Program-made: the position numbers and the translations under genes
Assembly (NCBI RefSeq): GCF_011759605.1
Contig: NZ_JAAOYX010000001.1
Coordinates: 2,533,063 to 2,597,062, forward strand
Direction: 5' to 3'
DNA length: 64,000 nucleotides
Source of the DNA: Luteibacter sp. SG786
Lineage (GTDB): Bacteria > Pseudomonadota > Gammaproteobacteria > Xanthomonadales > Rhodanobacteraceae
In this document: piece after piece, positions 44,277 to 52,812 of the stretch
Position numbering within the stretch: the stretch's first letter is position 1
How the letters are laid out: each line of letters starts with the position of its first letter
The notes under the pieces: generated by a model
Seen by the model: only the letters and a program-made list of their open reading frames with translations
What the model was told of the DNA's origin: nothing
Databases searched by the model: none

Positions 44277-44798
44277 GCGGCTTGGTCGTTCCCGAATCTG
44301 AATGGACGTCTAAACGTTTATATCGCCGATAGTCTGAACAGGTCGGGAAGATGTGTGTGATAAGTTGCTGATTCGTATATTGATTCGGGCAGGGCTCATC
44401 GCGCCGGCCCTGGCGGGCCGAGCGCTTCCTTCGCACCGAAATGGTGCGATCACGGGGTCATGAGGCGGACGCATTTCGGAGGGCGATGACTGTTCCGCCC
44501 ATGCCGACGCCGTTCGTGGTCGATCACGATGTCCTTCGCCATGCCGGCCCCCAAGGTGCAAGGGGAATGGAGGGCCAGCTCATGGGTCCAGAATAGATGG
44601 CAGTCCGGACCGCTCAAAGGGAGAGACGCCATTTTTGCGACGCGCGTCAACTAAACGTCGCCATTGTGTCTGCATTAAGACATGCGTGTCATGACGATGC
44701 TAATGACAAGGAGCGTGACCTTGGTATCGCTGGACGTTGAGATCCGGATTCTGGTTTAGTGTTTTGCCCACATTCGACTTGGACGAAGGAGCGCCGCC
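44277..44798. other. 522-bp divergent intergenic region between wzc and the VOC protein gene
   Basis: No gene was identified. The region is AT-richer than average at 44310-44390 and again at 44640-44770. It holds the wzc leader motif, a possible reverse -10 TATAAA, and two GATTCG hexamers spaced 12 bp apart (44370-44375 and 44382-44387). A near-palindromic GACATGCGTGTC lies at about 44679-44690. Both the EPS operon promoter and the forward promoter of the VOC gene must be here. The classical JUMPstart sequence of enteric polysaccharide loci was looked for and not found. Confidence 0.5.
44294..44312 (-). promoter_or_regulatory. Shared EPS leader motif, wzc copy
   Basis: Read on the reverse strand the element is TAGACGTCCATTCAGATTC, 17 of 19 identical to the copy before wza. 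It ends 18 bp before the wzc ATG. A TATAAA hexamer (44317-44322, reverse) lies just upstream and may be a -10 box, which would place the motif in the transcribed leader; no good -35 was seen. Confidence 0.5.
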
Positions 44799-45281
44799 AT
44801 GACCGCGCCAGCTAAGATCACGCCCTGTCTCTGGTTCGACTTCAACGCCGAAGAGGCGGTGAACTACTATCTCTCCATCTTCAAGAGCGGCCGTATTCTC
44901 GAAGTGTCGCGTTATGGCGACGCGGTTCCTTCGCAGAAAGGTAACGTGCTTACGATGCGCTTCGAGATCGAAGGCCAGCACCTTCTAGCGTTGAACGCGG
45001 GGCCGCAGTTCCCCTTTACCGAAGCGATTTCACTGATGGTCGACTGTGCGACGCAAGACCAGGTGGACGAGCTGTGGGCGAAGCTGAGCGCCGGCGGCAG
45101 CGAAGGCATGTGCGGATGGCTCAAGGACAGGTTCGGCTTGTCGTGGCAGATCGTGCCAAGACAGATGATCCCGATGTTCAGGAGCTCCGATAGCGCGGCG
45201 GCCGCGCGGGCGATGCAGGCGATGATGTCGATGCGGAAGATCGACATCGCAAAAATCGAGGCTGCGTTCGAGGGCAGGTAG
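44799..45281 (+). CDS. VOC-family (PhnB-like) protein
   Basis: A 160-residue protein of the vicinal-oxygen-chelate superfamily, PhnB or 3-demethylubiquinone-methyltransferase-like subgroup. It begins ITPCLWFDFNAEEAVNYYLSIF and has MRFEIEGQHLLALNAGP, SLMVDCATQDQVDELW and DRFGLSWQIVPRQM. These small proteins form domain-swapped dimers; most have no known substrate. It stands alone, with AAGGAGCGCCGCC before the ATG, and ends in a hairpin that overlaps its stop. Confidence 0.9.
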   Translation: MTAPAKITPCLWFDFNAEEAVNYYLSIFKSGRILEVSRYGDAVPSQKGNVLTMRFEIEGQHLLALNAGPQFPFTEAISLMVDCATQDQVDELWAKLSAGGSEGMCGWLKDRFGLSWQIVPRQMIPMFRSSDSAAAARAMQAMMSMRKIDIAKIEAAFEGR

Positions 45282-45303
45282 CGGCATGTCTTCCGCTACT
45301 TGC
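45274..45303. terminator. Hairpin between the convergent VOC and M1 peptidase genes
   Basis: An 11-bp stem with one G-T pair (GCAGGTAGCGG at 45274-45284 with CCGCTACTTGC at 45293-45303) spans the VOC stop codon and ends 14 bp before the convergent peptidase stop. There is no T-run on either strand, so a terminator role is only probable. Confidence 0.45.
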
Positions 45304-45316
45304 CGTTGGCCGAGGA

Positions 45317-47044
45317 TCAGGAGGCCTTCTTCCTGGCCTTGCGCTGCTGCTCGACATAATTGCGGTAGGCGTCCATGGCCGCGTCCTGGCGGAGGAGCTT
45401 CGACGCCGGGTCGATGACATACAAGGTGGTTTCTTCCGGAAGTTCGACATCGCCGCGACCGTCCGTCATGGGCAGGGTCACGACACGGTCGCCGACCTTC
45501 ACCTCGACGGGCAGGGGGAACGGGCCGTTGCCGGGTACCGACCAGGCAAGGTGCAGTAACCGGCCTTCCTGCTTCACCTGAAGGTCCGGCAGCGCGGCCT
45601 GGTAGAGGTACACGTTGAAGAACCAGTGCATGTCCTTGCCCGTGACCTTGTCGACGATGTCGATGAATTCCCTCGTCGTGCCGTACCGGGGCGAGAAGTT
45701 GCCCGGCGTCGGGTTCTCGGTGCCGTAGACCATCAGGCGTACCGAGCGGTAGAAGGCGTCGTCGCCGATCAGGTTGCGCAGGGTGTGCAGCATCAGTGCA
45801 CCCTTGTTGTAGATGTCCTGGCCGGGGCCCCCGCGCTCGTCGTTGTATACGTCTTCCTCGCGCCGCGGGGATCCCGACACGATCGGGTGGTGATTGGCGA
45901 CGATGGTGCGCAGGCGCATGAGCGTGGAGAAATAGGCCTGCTGGCCGCCGATGGCGCCCGCGTAGAGCGGCTGCATGTATGTGGCGAACGCCTCGTGGAT
46001 CCACATGTCGTCCCAGTCGGCATTGGTCACCTGGTTGCCGAACCACTCGTGGGAAAGCTCATGTTGCAGCAGGTCGTCGTAACCGTACGGCGTCTTGGCG
46101 TATTCGTTGCCATACGCGTTCACCGTCTGGTGCTCCATGCCTTTGTATGGGGTTTCCACCACGCCCATCTTCTCGGAGCGGAACGGGTAGGGACCGATCG
46201 TGCCCTCGAGGAAGTCGAGCATGTGCGGGAATTCCGCGAACAGGGCGCGGGCCTTGGCATCGTCGTCCACATACCAGTAATGCATGGGGTAGGTGTCGCC
46301 GAAGCGGCTCTTGTAGGTGCCCGATAGCTCGCGGTATGGCCCGATGTTGAGGGAAATGCCGTAGGTGCTCACGTCGTGCGCGCGCCAGTGGTAGGTGCGC
46401 ATGCCGTCCTTCTCTTCCATGCCGACGGCGACGCCGTTGCCCACCGCCACCAGCGGCGCGGGCACGGTCACGTGTTCGTCCACCAGCTTCGGGCGGCCTG
46501 TGGGGTGGTCGATGCACGGCCAGAAGAGATCGCACCCTTCGCCTTCCACCGCCGTGGCAATCCACGGTTGGCCGTCGGGCGTCGTCGACCAGACCATGCC
46601 GCCGTCCCAGGGCGGCTTGACCGCCGTATGCGGGCGACCGTGGTAGATCACCCGTACCGCTGTCGTGGCACCCGCGGCCAGCGGACGCGGAAGATCCACT
46701 TCGAGATGGCCGTCGGTGTTGCGATATGCCCCTGCCGCGAGGCGCTGGCCGTCGACTTCCACGGCGTCGATCGGAAGGTTGCGGTCGAGGTCGAGAACCA
46801 CACGCTTCAAGGGCGCCTTCGGCCGGAAGGTGAGGGTGGCGTCGCCTTCAAGCCGTCGGGCCTCCGGATCCACGCGGAAACGCAGGTCTGCGTGTTCGAA
46901 GCTGACCGCCTGCTGTTCGGGCGTAAGGGGCGCTCCGGAATTGATCGTGAAGTCCGTGAGCGGCGGCGGCGCAGGCGGGGCGGAAGGCGAGCACGCGGCG
47001 GCGCTGAGCGCGAGGCAGATGCCCACAGGAAGGGGATGGCGCAT
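45317..47044 (-). CDS. M1-family zinc metallopeptidase (aminopeptidase-like lipoprotein)
   Basis: A 575-residue protein with a probable lipoprotein signal (LSAAAC, Cys18, followed by a Pro/Ala linker). The N-terminal beta-sandwich (about 45-250) is followed by the catalytic domain. Zinc ligands are in HELSHEWFGN and the Glu 18 residues after the second His (IHEAF). The exopeptidase loop reads GMEHQT in place of GAMEN, a variant common in the secreted M1 subgroup, and a Tyr in DIYNKGALMLHTLR follows. It lacks the large C-terminal helical domain of PepN. It probably trims peptides in the periplasm or on the outer membrane. It is monocistronic. Confidence 0.92.
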   Translation of the reverse strand: MRHPLPVGICLALSAAACSPSAPPAPPPLTDFTINSGAPLTPEQQAVSFEHADLRFRVDPEARRLEGDATLTFRPKAPLKRVVLDLDRNLPIDAVEVDGQRLAAGAYRNTDGHLEVDLPRPLAAGATTAVRVIYHGRPHTAVKPPWDGGMVWSTTPDGQPWIATAVEGEGCDLFWPCIDHPTGRPKLVDEHVTVPAPLVAVGNGVAVGMEEKDGMRTYHWRAHDVSTYGISLNIGPYRELSGTYKSRFGDTYPMHYWYVDDDAKARALFAEFPHMLDFLEGTIGPYPFRSEKMGVVETPYKGMEHQTVNAYGNEYAKTPYGYDDLLQHELSHEWFGNQVTNADWDDMWIHEAFATYMQPLYAGAIGGQQAYFSTLMRLRTIVANHHPIVSGSPRREEDVYNDERGGPGQDIYNKGALMLHTLRNLIGDDAFYRSVRLMVYGTENPTPGNFSPRYGTTREFIDIVDKVTGKDMHWFFNVYLYQAALPDLQVKQEGRLLHLAWSVPGNGPFPLPVEVKVGDRVVTLPMTDGRGDVELPEETTLYVIDPASKLLRQDAAMDAYRNYVEQQRKARKKAS

Positions 47045-47195
47045 GGCGTGATGGGTCCGGGACGAAAGGGAGCAAACGTCCGACCATAGGAAGGCCGAAG
47101 ACGATGACGCATGTGCCGGTAGTCATTCACTCGTCGTTTGCGTGGCCGATGGCAGCTTGGCACCTTCTCCGCCGCCCAAGGTCAAGTGCCCTAGC

Positions 47196-47735
47196 ATGCG
47201 TAGCGACCTGTCGCTCTATTCGGTCGGCCATTCGAATCGGGAAATCGACGCGTTCCTGGCCGTGCTCGGGGACGCGCGCATCGAGTGCGTGGTGGACGTG
47301 CGTACATTCCCCAGGTCGCGCACGAATCCCCAGTTCAACGTCGAAGTGCTGCCCGACGCGCTGGCAGAGCACGGCATTGCTTACGAATATCTGCCCGATT
47401 TGGGCGGCCGGAGACGAAAGTCCAGGGACATCCCGCCGGAGGTCAACGGTTTTTGGAAGGTGTCCAGCTTCCACAACTACGCCGACTATGCCATGTCGGA
47501 TGCCTTCCAGGCGTCGCTCGCGGAGCTGCTACGACTCGGCGAAGAGCGACGCTGCGCGATGATGTGCTCCGAGGTTCTGTGGTGGCGCTGCCATCGGCGG
47601 ATCATCGCCGACTACGCCATGGCTGCCGGTCGCAAGGTGTGGCATCTCTTCGACGTGGGTCACGTGGAAGAGGCCCGGCTCACGCCTGGCGCGGTGATCG
47701 AGCGCGGGCTGGTCGCCTACCCGGCATCCCCGTGA
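47196..47735 (+). CDS. DUF488 family protein
   Basis: A 179-residue soluble protein of the DUF488 family: YSVGHSNREIDAFLAVL at the start, VVDVRTFPRSRTNPQFN, LPDLGGRR and the Cys/His cluster MCSEVLWWRCHRRIIADY. Family members are of unknown function; the conserved Cys/His/Arg positions suggest a catalytic or nucleic-acid-binding site. Codons from an upstream ATG at 47142 are possible, but the conserved region begins directly after Met at 47196. It is followed by the convergent USP gene 39 bp away. Confidence 0.85.
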   Translation: MRSDLSLYSVGHSNREIDAFLAVLGDARIECVVDVRTFPRSRTNPQFNVEVLPDALAEHGIAYEYLPDLGGRRRKSRDIPPEVNGFWKVSSFHNYADYAMSDAFQASLAELLRLGEERRCAMMCSEVLWWRCHRRIIADYAMAAGRKVWHLFDVGHVEEARLTPGAVIERGLVAYPASP

Positions 47736-47774
47736 ATCAGGACCCGGTTACGGCAAGCGCCACGTTCCCTTCCG

Positions 47775-48653
47775 TCACGGACAGACGAGCAAGGGCACCT
47801 CGCCGTTCCTGAGGATGCTCCGCGCCACATCGTGCAGGAAACTGCGGCGATGTCCGGAGCCCTTGCCCGGCACCACGATCATGTCGCAGCGGTGCGCGTT
47901 GGCCCGGGCCATCGCGACGGTATCGGGGCGATGGTCGAATGTGTACTCGGTGGATACCTTGACGCCGACCATGTCCCCCGCGTGTTTCGCGTCGTCGAGC
48001 AGCGCCTGGGCGCTGGACGTCACGCGCTTGAAGCAACCGCCGCCTTCGATGTAGTCGGCAAGAAGGTTCACCGTCGGAAGCGGAGAGATGACACTGAGCG
48101 CGTATACGTGGCTGCCCAGGGTGGCCGCCGTGTCCATGCACAGGTGAACGGCGCGGTCCGACGCTTCGGTGCCGTCGACAAGAATGAGGATGCGCTCGAA
48201 CGTGAGGGACGGCTCATCCTGGCACACCAGCACCGGCACGCGCGCTGCGAGGAGCACCTCTTCCGTCTTGCTGCCGAGCACGAACCGTTCCAGCCCGTGC
48301 CTGCCGTGCGTTCCCATGACGATCAGATCGCATGCATGCTGTCTGGCGAACTCGAGGATCGCCCGCCCGGGCGACGCGTGGGCGACCTGGGTGGCGTCGC
48401 AGGGCATCCCTCGCGCCAGGGCCATCGTTTCGACCTGCGCGAGGCAGGCTGCCGCGTTCTGCTGTGCCTCCACGACGCTGTCGGTCTCCGAGACCGTGGC
48501 CACGCCGCCAACATGGTTACGAGTCGGCGCGTGCTTCACGACGTGCAGGGCCGTGAGGTGGGCACCGCATCGCCGTGCCAGTTCCACCGCGATGCGTGTG
48601 GCCCTCAGCGAGGCCGGTGTGCCGTCTGTGGGAAGAAGGATGTGCTTGAACAT
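47775..48653 (-). CDS. Tandem-domain universal stress protein (USP 1)
   Basis: A 292-residue protein with two UspA domains. Domain 1 (about 1-145) begins MFKHILLPTDGTPASLRATRIAV and has the ATP-binding motif GTHGRHGLERFVLGS in the G-2x-G-9x-G-S pattern. Domain 2 (about 150-290) begins ILILVDGTEASDRAVHLC and has a decayed motif (GKGSGHRRSFLHD). Proteins of this kind aid survival in oxygen limitation, stationary phase and redox stress. It diverges from USP 2; an FNR-type box at 48711-48724 is centred 64 bp before its start. GGAGGGCACG precedes the ATG. Confidence 0.93.
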   Translation of the reverse strand: MFKHILLPTDGTPASLRATRIAVELARRCGAHLTALHVVKHAPTRNHVGGVATVSETDSVVEAQQNAAACLAQVETMALARGMPCDATQVAHASPGRAILEFARQHACDLIVMGTHGRHGLERFVLGSKTEEVLLAARVPVLVCQDEPSLTFERILILVDGTEASDRAVHLCMDTAATLGSHVYALSVISPLPTVNLLADYIEGGGCFKRVTSSAQALLDDAKHAGDMVGVKVSTEYTFDHRPDTVAMARANAHRCDMIVVPGKGSGHRRSFLHDVARSILRNGEVPLLVCP

Positions 48654-48710
48654 CGTGCCCTCCGCAGCTCGTGTGCTGAGCCGAGGATGGGCCGTTCCCC
48701 GGACGCCAAC

Positions 48711-48724
48711 TTGACCGGGATCAA
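48711..48724 (-). promoter_or_regulatory. FNR-type box A (upstream of USP 1)
   Basis: TTGACCGGGATCAA, a full TTGAY-N4-RTCAA match, centred 64.5 bp before the USP 1 start. The hexamer at the class II -10 distance is weak (CATCCT). It forms a pair with the box at 48737 for the divergent gene. Confidence 0.8.
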
Positions 48725-48736
48725 GACGAGGCGCGA

Positions 48737-48750
48737 TTGACCTGTGTCAA
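48737..48750 (+). promoter_or_regulatory. FNR-type box B with -10 (upstream of USP 2)
   Basis: TTGACCTGTGTCAA is centred 67.5 bp before the USP 2 start. A TACAAC hexamer at 48773-48778 begins 22 bp after the box, exactly the spacing of class II FNR promoters, and puts the predicted transcript start near 48785. Confidence 0.82.
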
Positions 48751-48810
48751 TCGCCCCGGAAGGCGCCGGCCGTACAACAACGGTTCCAGCACGAATGGAA
48801 GGTGGCTGCC

Positions 48811-49749
48811 ATGAACGAGAACATGTTTCCCCAGAATCCGGACGACGCGCTCGATTGGCACACGCTCGGCGAGCCGGCGCGAAAGCACGAGGCCGACCCC
48901 TTGACCAGGTTTCGCGACATCGCCGTCGTGGTGGCGCACCTGCCGGGGGACACTCTGGCGATCACCTGTGCCGGCGGCCTCGCGCGGCGAGCTGGCGGGC
49001 ACCTGCATGTTCTGCAGATGCTCGCGATGCCGGTCGAGGCACCGGATGCCTGGGCGTTGGTTCCCGATCCCGCGCTGGTCGAGCGTTACGCGGAGCTTCG
49101 TGCCAAGGCCGCGCGGCAGGCGCGGGATATGCAGCACCGCTTGTCGGCCATGTGCGTGCAGGGCGATGTGCTCACGCTCGAAGCACTGTGTTCCGCACCC
49201 CCCGCCATGGCCGCCGCGGCAGCCCGCAGGGCAGACCTGGCGGTCATCGGACGTCCTGCCACTTCCCCGTCCGACGCGTCGATCGCGCATGCCTATTTCG
49301 CCGGCGTGTTGCTCGAATCGGGGCGTCCCGTGCTGGTCGTACCCGAAGGCACATCGGCGCGCATGCCGCCGAGACGGGCTGTCGTCGGCTGGTCGGACAC
49401 CCCGGAAGCAACCCGCGCCGCGCACGACGCCTTGCCGCTCCTCGAATCGGCCGAGGCGGTCGATATCGTGGTCGTGAACGCCCCGAAGGAACCCGTGGAA
49501 GCGGTCGAACAATCTGTCGAGGGCCTTCTGACTCACCTGCGTCACCACGGCGTCCGCACTGAACTCACGCTTTGCTCGTCGGGCCGCTCGCCCGTCAGTC
49601 GCATGCTGCTGGAGCAGGCGCACCGGAAGCAGGCGCAACTCATTGTCGTCGGGGGGTACGGACACGGACGCATGCGCGAGTGGGCCCTGGGCGGCACCAC
49701 GCGCGAACTCTTCCACGACTCGCCGATTCCCGTCCTCTTCTCCCACTAG
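48811..49749 (+). CDS. Universal stress protein (USP 2)
   Basis: A 312-residue USP. Residues about 35-180 form an N-terminal UspA-like half (FRDIAVVVAHLPGDTLAITCA, ADLAVIGRP) with a reduced nucleotide motif. Residues about 190-312 form the C-terminal half (RRAVVGWSDTPEATRAAHDALPLL), ending with GGYGHGRMREWALGGTT, an intact G-2x-G-9x-G pattern. It is clearly paralogous to USP 5 (shared WSDTPEA and GGTTR motifs and the same N-terminal organisation). ATG 48811 was chosen over GTG 48802 because GGAAGGTGG is correctly spaced from it. Promoter: FNR-type box B. Confidence 0.92.
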   Translation: MNENMFPQNPDDALDWHTLGEPARKHEADPLTRFRDIAVVVAHLPGDTLAITCAGGLARRAGGHLHVLQMLAMPVEAPDAWALVPDPALVERYAELRAKAARQARDMQHRLSAMCVQGDVLTLEALCSAPPAMAAAAARRADLAVIGRPATSPSDASIAHAYFAGVLLESGRPVLVVPEGTSARMPPRRAVVGWSDTPEATRAAHDALPLLESAEAVDIVVVNAPKEPVEAVEQSVEGLLTHLRHHGVRTELTLCSSGRSPVSRMLLEQAHRKQAQLIVVGGYGHGRMREWALGGTTRELFHDSPIPVLFSH

Positions 49750-49757
49750 TGCTGCCG

Positions 49758-49771
49758 TTGATCCCGATCAA
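49758..49771 (+). promoter_or_regulatory. FNR-type box C with -10 (upstream of GNAT-nuclease operon)
   Basis: TTGATCCCGATCAA, close to the ideal FNR consensus, starts 9 bp after the USP 2 stop and is centred 65.5 bp before the GNAT start. TATATC at 49794-49799 begins 22 bp after it. Confidence 0.85.
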
Positions 49772-49829
49772 GTCGGCCAAGACTTGCGCGGCATATATCT
49801 GTTCCACGAACTCATTCGGAGAATCCGCC

Positions 49830-50390
49830 ATGGCAACCACGACGTCCCGGTCGGCGAAACCCGATTTCCCCTCCATCGAAGGCGACCATTGGATCGAAAC
49901 CCTGGACGACGGCACCCATGTGCTCGTTCGCCCCCTGCGCCCGGAAGATCGCGCGCGCGAAGAAGCCTTCATCCGGAGGTTGTCCTCCACGTCGCGCCGG
50001 AACCGGTTCCTTGGCGAGATCCGCGAGGCGTCGCCCGGGTTGCTGGACCAGCTCATGAACGTGGACGGCCGCCGGGCGATGGCTTTCGTGGCACTCGCCC
50101 ACGATAACGGCGAGCTACGCGAAGTGGGCATCAGCCGTTATGCCGCCGACCCAGGTATGGAGCGGTGCGAATGCGCGGTGACGGTAGCCGACGACTGGCG
50201 GCACCGCGGCCTGGCGGTACTGCTCATGCGCCACCTCATCGAGGTGGCTCGCCGTGAGGGGTTCAAGGCGCTGTACTCGCGGGACCTGGGCGAAAACAAG
50301 GACATGCGGGAGCTGGCCGAGTTCCTGGGTTTCTCACGCAAACAGGACGCCGACGATCCGTCGCTTGTCATCCACACCCTGCTGCTCTGA
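49830..50390 (+). CDS. GNAT-family N-acetyltransferase
   Basis: A 186-residue GNAT protein. After a 25-residue polar lead it has VLVRPLRPEDRAREEAFIRRLS, AVTVADDWRHRGLAVLLMRHLIEVAR (the acetyl-CoA loop, close to Q/RxxGxG/A) and DLGENKDMRELAEFLGF. The type resembles the acetyltransferase part of protein-lysine acetylases of the PatZ group; protein acetylation or a small-molecule substrate are both possible. It is the first gene of a two-gene unit with the beta-CASP nuclease (18-bp gap) behind FNR-type box C. CGGAGAATCCGCC precedes the ATG. Confidence 0.88.
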   Translation: MATTTSRSAKPDFPSIEGDHWIETLDDGTHVLVRPLRPEDRAREEAFIRRLSSTSRRNRFLGEIREASPGLLDQLMNVDGRRAMAFVALAHDNGELREVGISRYAADPGMERCECAVTVADDWRHRGLAVLLMRHLIEVARREGFKALYSRDLGENKDMRELAEFLGFSRKQDADDPSLVIHTLLL

Positions 50391-50408
50391 CACACGCACG
50401 GAGGCACC

Positions 50409-51791
50409 GTGATCGTCTACACCTGCCATGGCGCCGCGCGCGGCGTCACCGGTTCCTGTCACCTCGTGCAATGCGGCAACAGCCAGGTCCTGATCGATTG
50501 CGGCATGTTCCAGGGCGGCCGTGACGCCGACGACGCGAACGCCCGCGGGTTCGCGTTCGATCCGCGCTCGGTCGATGCCGTGCTGCTGACGCACGCACAC
50601 CTGGACCATTGCGGCCGGCTGCCGAAACTGGTGCGCGACGGCTTCGCCGGGCCGGTCTTGTCCACCGCCGCCACAAGGGATCTTGCCCGCATCGTGTTGC
50701 TGGACGCCGCATCGCTCCAGGAACAGGAGGCGCGCCGGGCCGCCGCGCGCGGCGACGTGAACGCCACGCCATTCACGACCATCGCGGATGCGTTCCTCGC
50801 GATGGAGGCGTTCGACGGTGCCGTCGGTTATGGGGAAACACGCGAGGTGGCACCGGGGATCCGCGCCACCTTTCTCGATGCGGGGCACATCCTCGGCTCC
50901 GCCAGCATCCTGCTGGAACTGGACGACGGGACGAGCCGGCGGCGGATGGTCTTTTCGGGCGACCTCGGCCATCACGGCAGCGGGATGTTGCGCGAGCTTG
51001 CGCCCGCCCCGGAAGCCGACGTCGTGGTCATGGAAACCACCTATGGTGACCGGCCGCACCGCGATTTCTCGGCAACGGAAAGCGAGTTCTTCGAGGCCGT
51101 GGCCACCACGCTGCGGCGGCATGGCAATGTGATCGTTCCCACGTTCGCCCTGGAACGCGCGCAGGAAATCCTTTACTGCTTGCACCGGGGCATGCGGAGC
51201 GGTGCGATTCCCGCGAATACGCCAGTGTTCCTGGATTCGCCCATGGCGATCTCCGCCACGGAGGTGTTCCGGCGTCACCCGGAAGGCCTGAGCGACGCCT
51301 TTCGCGCGTTGCTGGCCCAGGAAGATCCCTTCGACATGCCGCACGTGCGCTTTACCCGCGGTGTGGACGACTCCATGGCGATCAACACGATCGAAGGAGG
51401 CGCGATCATTCTTGCCGGCTCGGGCATGTGCACGGGCGGCCGCGTGGTGCATCACCTCCTGCACAATCTGGACCGGGACCGGGCGGGCGTTGTCTTCGTG
51501 GGTTATGCGGTAGAGGGGACGCTGGCCAGGAGGATCATCGACGGGCAGAAGCGCGTGCGTATCGGTCGCCACGACGTCGCCGTGCGCGCGCAGATATGGA
51601 CGATCAACGGTTTCTCGGCGCATGCGGGGCAGCCCGAACTGCTGGCGTGGCTTGGAAATTCGCCGCGACGGCAGGTGCTGCTGGTGCACGGGGAGCCGGA
51701 CGGCGGCATGCAGGTCATGGAACAACTCCTGCGCGCGCGGGGCGTCTCCGTGGCATGTCCTGCCCTGGACGCTCCCTGCCGGCTCGCATAG
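50409..51791 (+). CDS. Metallo-beta-lactamase-fold beta-CASP RNA nuclease
   Basis: A 460-residue MBL-fold protein with the beta-CASP insertion. Metal ligands are in HAHLDHCGRLP, the His of LDAGHILGSA and the Asp of FSGDLGHHG. The beta-CASP motifs include METTYGDRPHRD, VPTFALERAQEIL, SGMCTGGRVVHHL and INGFSAHAGQ, ending with LVHGEPDG. The family (YSH1/CPSF-like, bacterial KsgA-type exonucleases) processes RNA. The start is GTG after ACGGAGGCACC. Coupled to the GNAT gene, it would be induced together with the stress proteins; a role in RNA turnover on stress is inference. Confidence 0.92.
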   Translation: MIVYTCHGAARGVTGSCHLVQCGNSQVLIDCGMFQGGRDADDANARGFAFDPRSVDAVLLTHAHLDHCGRLPKLVRDGFAGPVLSTAATRDLARIVLLDAASLQEQEARRAAARGDVNATPFTTIADAFLAMEAFDGAVGYGETREVAPGIRATFLDAGHILGSASILLELDDGTSRRRMVFSGDLGHHGSGMLRELAPAPEADVVVMETTYGDRPHRDFSATESEFFEAVATTLRRHGNVIVPTFALERAQEILYCLHRGMRSGAIPANTPVFLDSPMAISATEVFRRHPEGLSDAFRALLAQEDPFDMPHVRFTRGVDDSMAINTIEGGAIILAGSGMCTGGRVVHHLLHNLDRDRAGVVFVGYAVEGTLARRIIDGQKRVRIGRHDVAVRAQIWTINGFSAHAGQPELLAWLGNSPRRQVLLVHGEPDGGMQVMEQLLRARGVSVACPALDAPCRLA

Positions 51792-51818
51792 CTCGCACAG
51801 CAAGCCTGCCGGCTTGCT

Positions 51819-52709
51819 TCAGTGGTAGAGCAAGGCAGGCAGGTTGCCATGGGCCAGCACATGCCGCGTGACGCCGCCGAACAGCTTTTCCCGCAGCGGC
51901 GTGTGTCCATAGGCGCCCATGACGAGCAGATCGGCCTTGAACTGGCGTGCGTGCTTGAGGATCGCGGCGCCGGCTTCGGCCGGGGAAGCATGCATGCGCT
52001 GGCGGGTCGCCTCGATGCCGTGCTGCGCCAGGAACGCCATGGGATCGAAGGTTGGCGCGTCCTGTTTGGCAGCACCATGCGCTGCGCAGCCGTCAAGCAG
52101 GAGCACGTGCTGGGCCGCCGCGACGAACGGCAATGCCGCGCGAATGGCACGGATGGCCGGCCGGCTGCCGTCCCAGGCCAGCATCACGCGGTCGAAAACG
52201 CCGGAGGGAGCACAGACGTCGGGCAGTACGAGGCAAGGCAGGCCCGTACCAGTCAACAGCGACCCCAATCCTTCGAGCGGGTCGGCGTGAGGATCCGCCG
52301 GCCGCTGGACGACGATCAGGTCGTGCCACGCGCTCAACATCGCAAGCGCATGGCTGGCATCGTTCCCCAACACCGCCCACTGCGGACCGTGCGCCCCGGC
52401 GGTCTCGGCCATGCGTATGAACTCATCGCCATCGCCACCCAGGCGCAGGTCGTCCTTGCGCTGGGCAGATGGCGCCGGCTGCAGTAGTGCCGCGACGGTG
52501 GCGTCGGTGCGGAAGGCGCGGCCGCCCAGGAACGCCGGCGAAGCTTCGCAGCCCGTCACCGATCCGCCGTCGCGTGCCGCCAGGCGGCTGGCAACATAGG
52601 CGGCGCCGTCGCGCGGGCCGGAGACGATCGCCAGCACGTCGCCCACCGGCGGCAGGCAGCTGGCCGGCGAATAGGGTGTGGTGTCTTGCGAGGATTTGGT
52701 CGTGTTCAT
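51819..52709 (-). CDS. Tandem-domain universal stress protein (USP 3)
   Basis: A 296-residue USP. The N-terminal half (about 20-150) is diverged, without an ATP motif. The C-terminal half (about 160-296) starts VFDRVMLAWDGSRPAIRAI and ends GAYGHTPLREKLFGGVTRHVL, an intact nucleotide-binding pattern. It diverges from USP 4, repeating the USP 1/USP 2 arrangement. FNR-type box D lies 57 bp upstream of the start codon (centre 63.5 bp) with a TACAAG -10. Confidence 0.92.
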   Translation of the reverse strand: MNTTKSSQDTTPYSPASCLPPVGDVLAIVSGPRDGAAYVASRLAARDGGSVTGCEASPAFLGGRAFRTDATVAALLQPAPSAQRKDDLRLGGDGDEFIRMAETAGAHGPQWAVLGNDASHALAMLSAWHDLIVVQRPADPHADPLEGLGSLLTGTGLPCLVLPDVCAPSGVFDRVMLAWDGSRPAIRAIRAALPFVAAAQHVLLLDGCAAHGAAKQDAPTFDPMAFLAQHGIEATRQRMHASPAEAGAAILKHARQFKADLLVMGAYGHTPLREKLFGGVTRHVLAHGNLPALLYH

Positions 52710-52765
52710 GTCCGCTCCTGACGAGGGTCGATAGCACCCTTGTACGACTTCGGCGCCAGGCCGAC

Positions 52766-52779
52766 TTGATGCCGGTCAA
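52766..52779 (-). promoter_or_regulatory. FNR-type box D with -10 (upstream of USP 3)
   Basis: TTGACCGGCATCAA on the reverse strand, centred 63.5 bp before USP 3. TACAAG on the reverse strand (52739-52744) lies 21 bp from the box. The same 14-mer recurs at 55778. Confidence 0.82.
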
Positions 52780-52812
52780 CTACTTCACGCTCGTCCGGCG
52801 ACGATGCCGAAC

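Noticed and set aside
40962-44360. Very long plus-strand open frame (1132 codons) opposite the pyruvyltransferase and wzc genes
   Set aside because: It mirrors genes with clear catalytic motifs on the other strand; stop-free antisense frames are expected in GC-rich DNA. Its translation has no domain and is rich in Arg, His, Val and Gly as usual for such shadows.
44277-44798. JUMPstart/ops element before the EPS operon
   Set aside because: No GGCGGTAG core or its surrounding consensus was seen on either strand.
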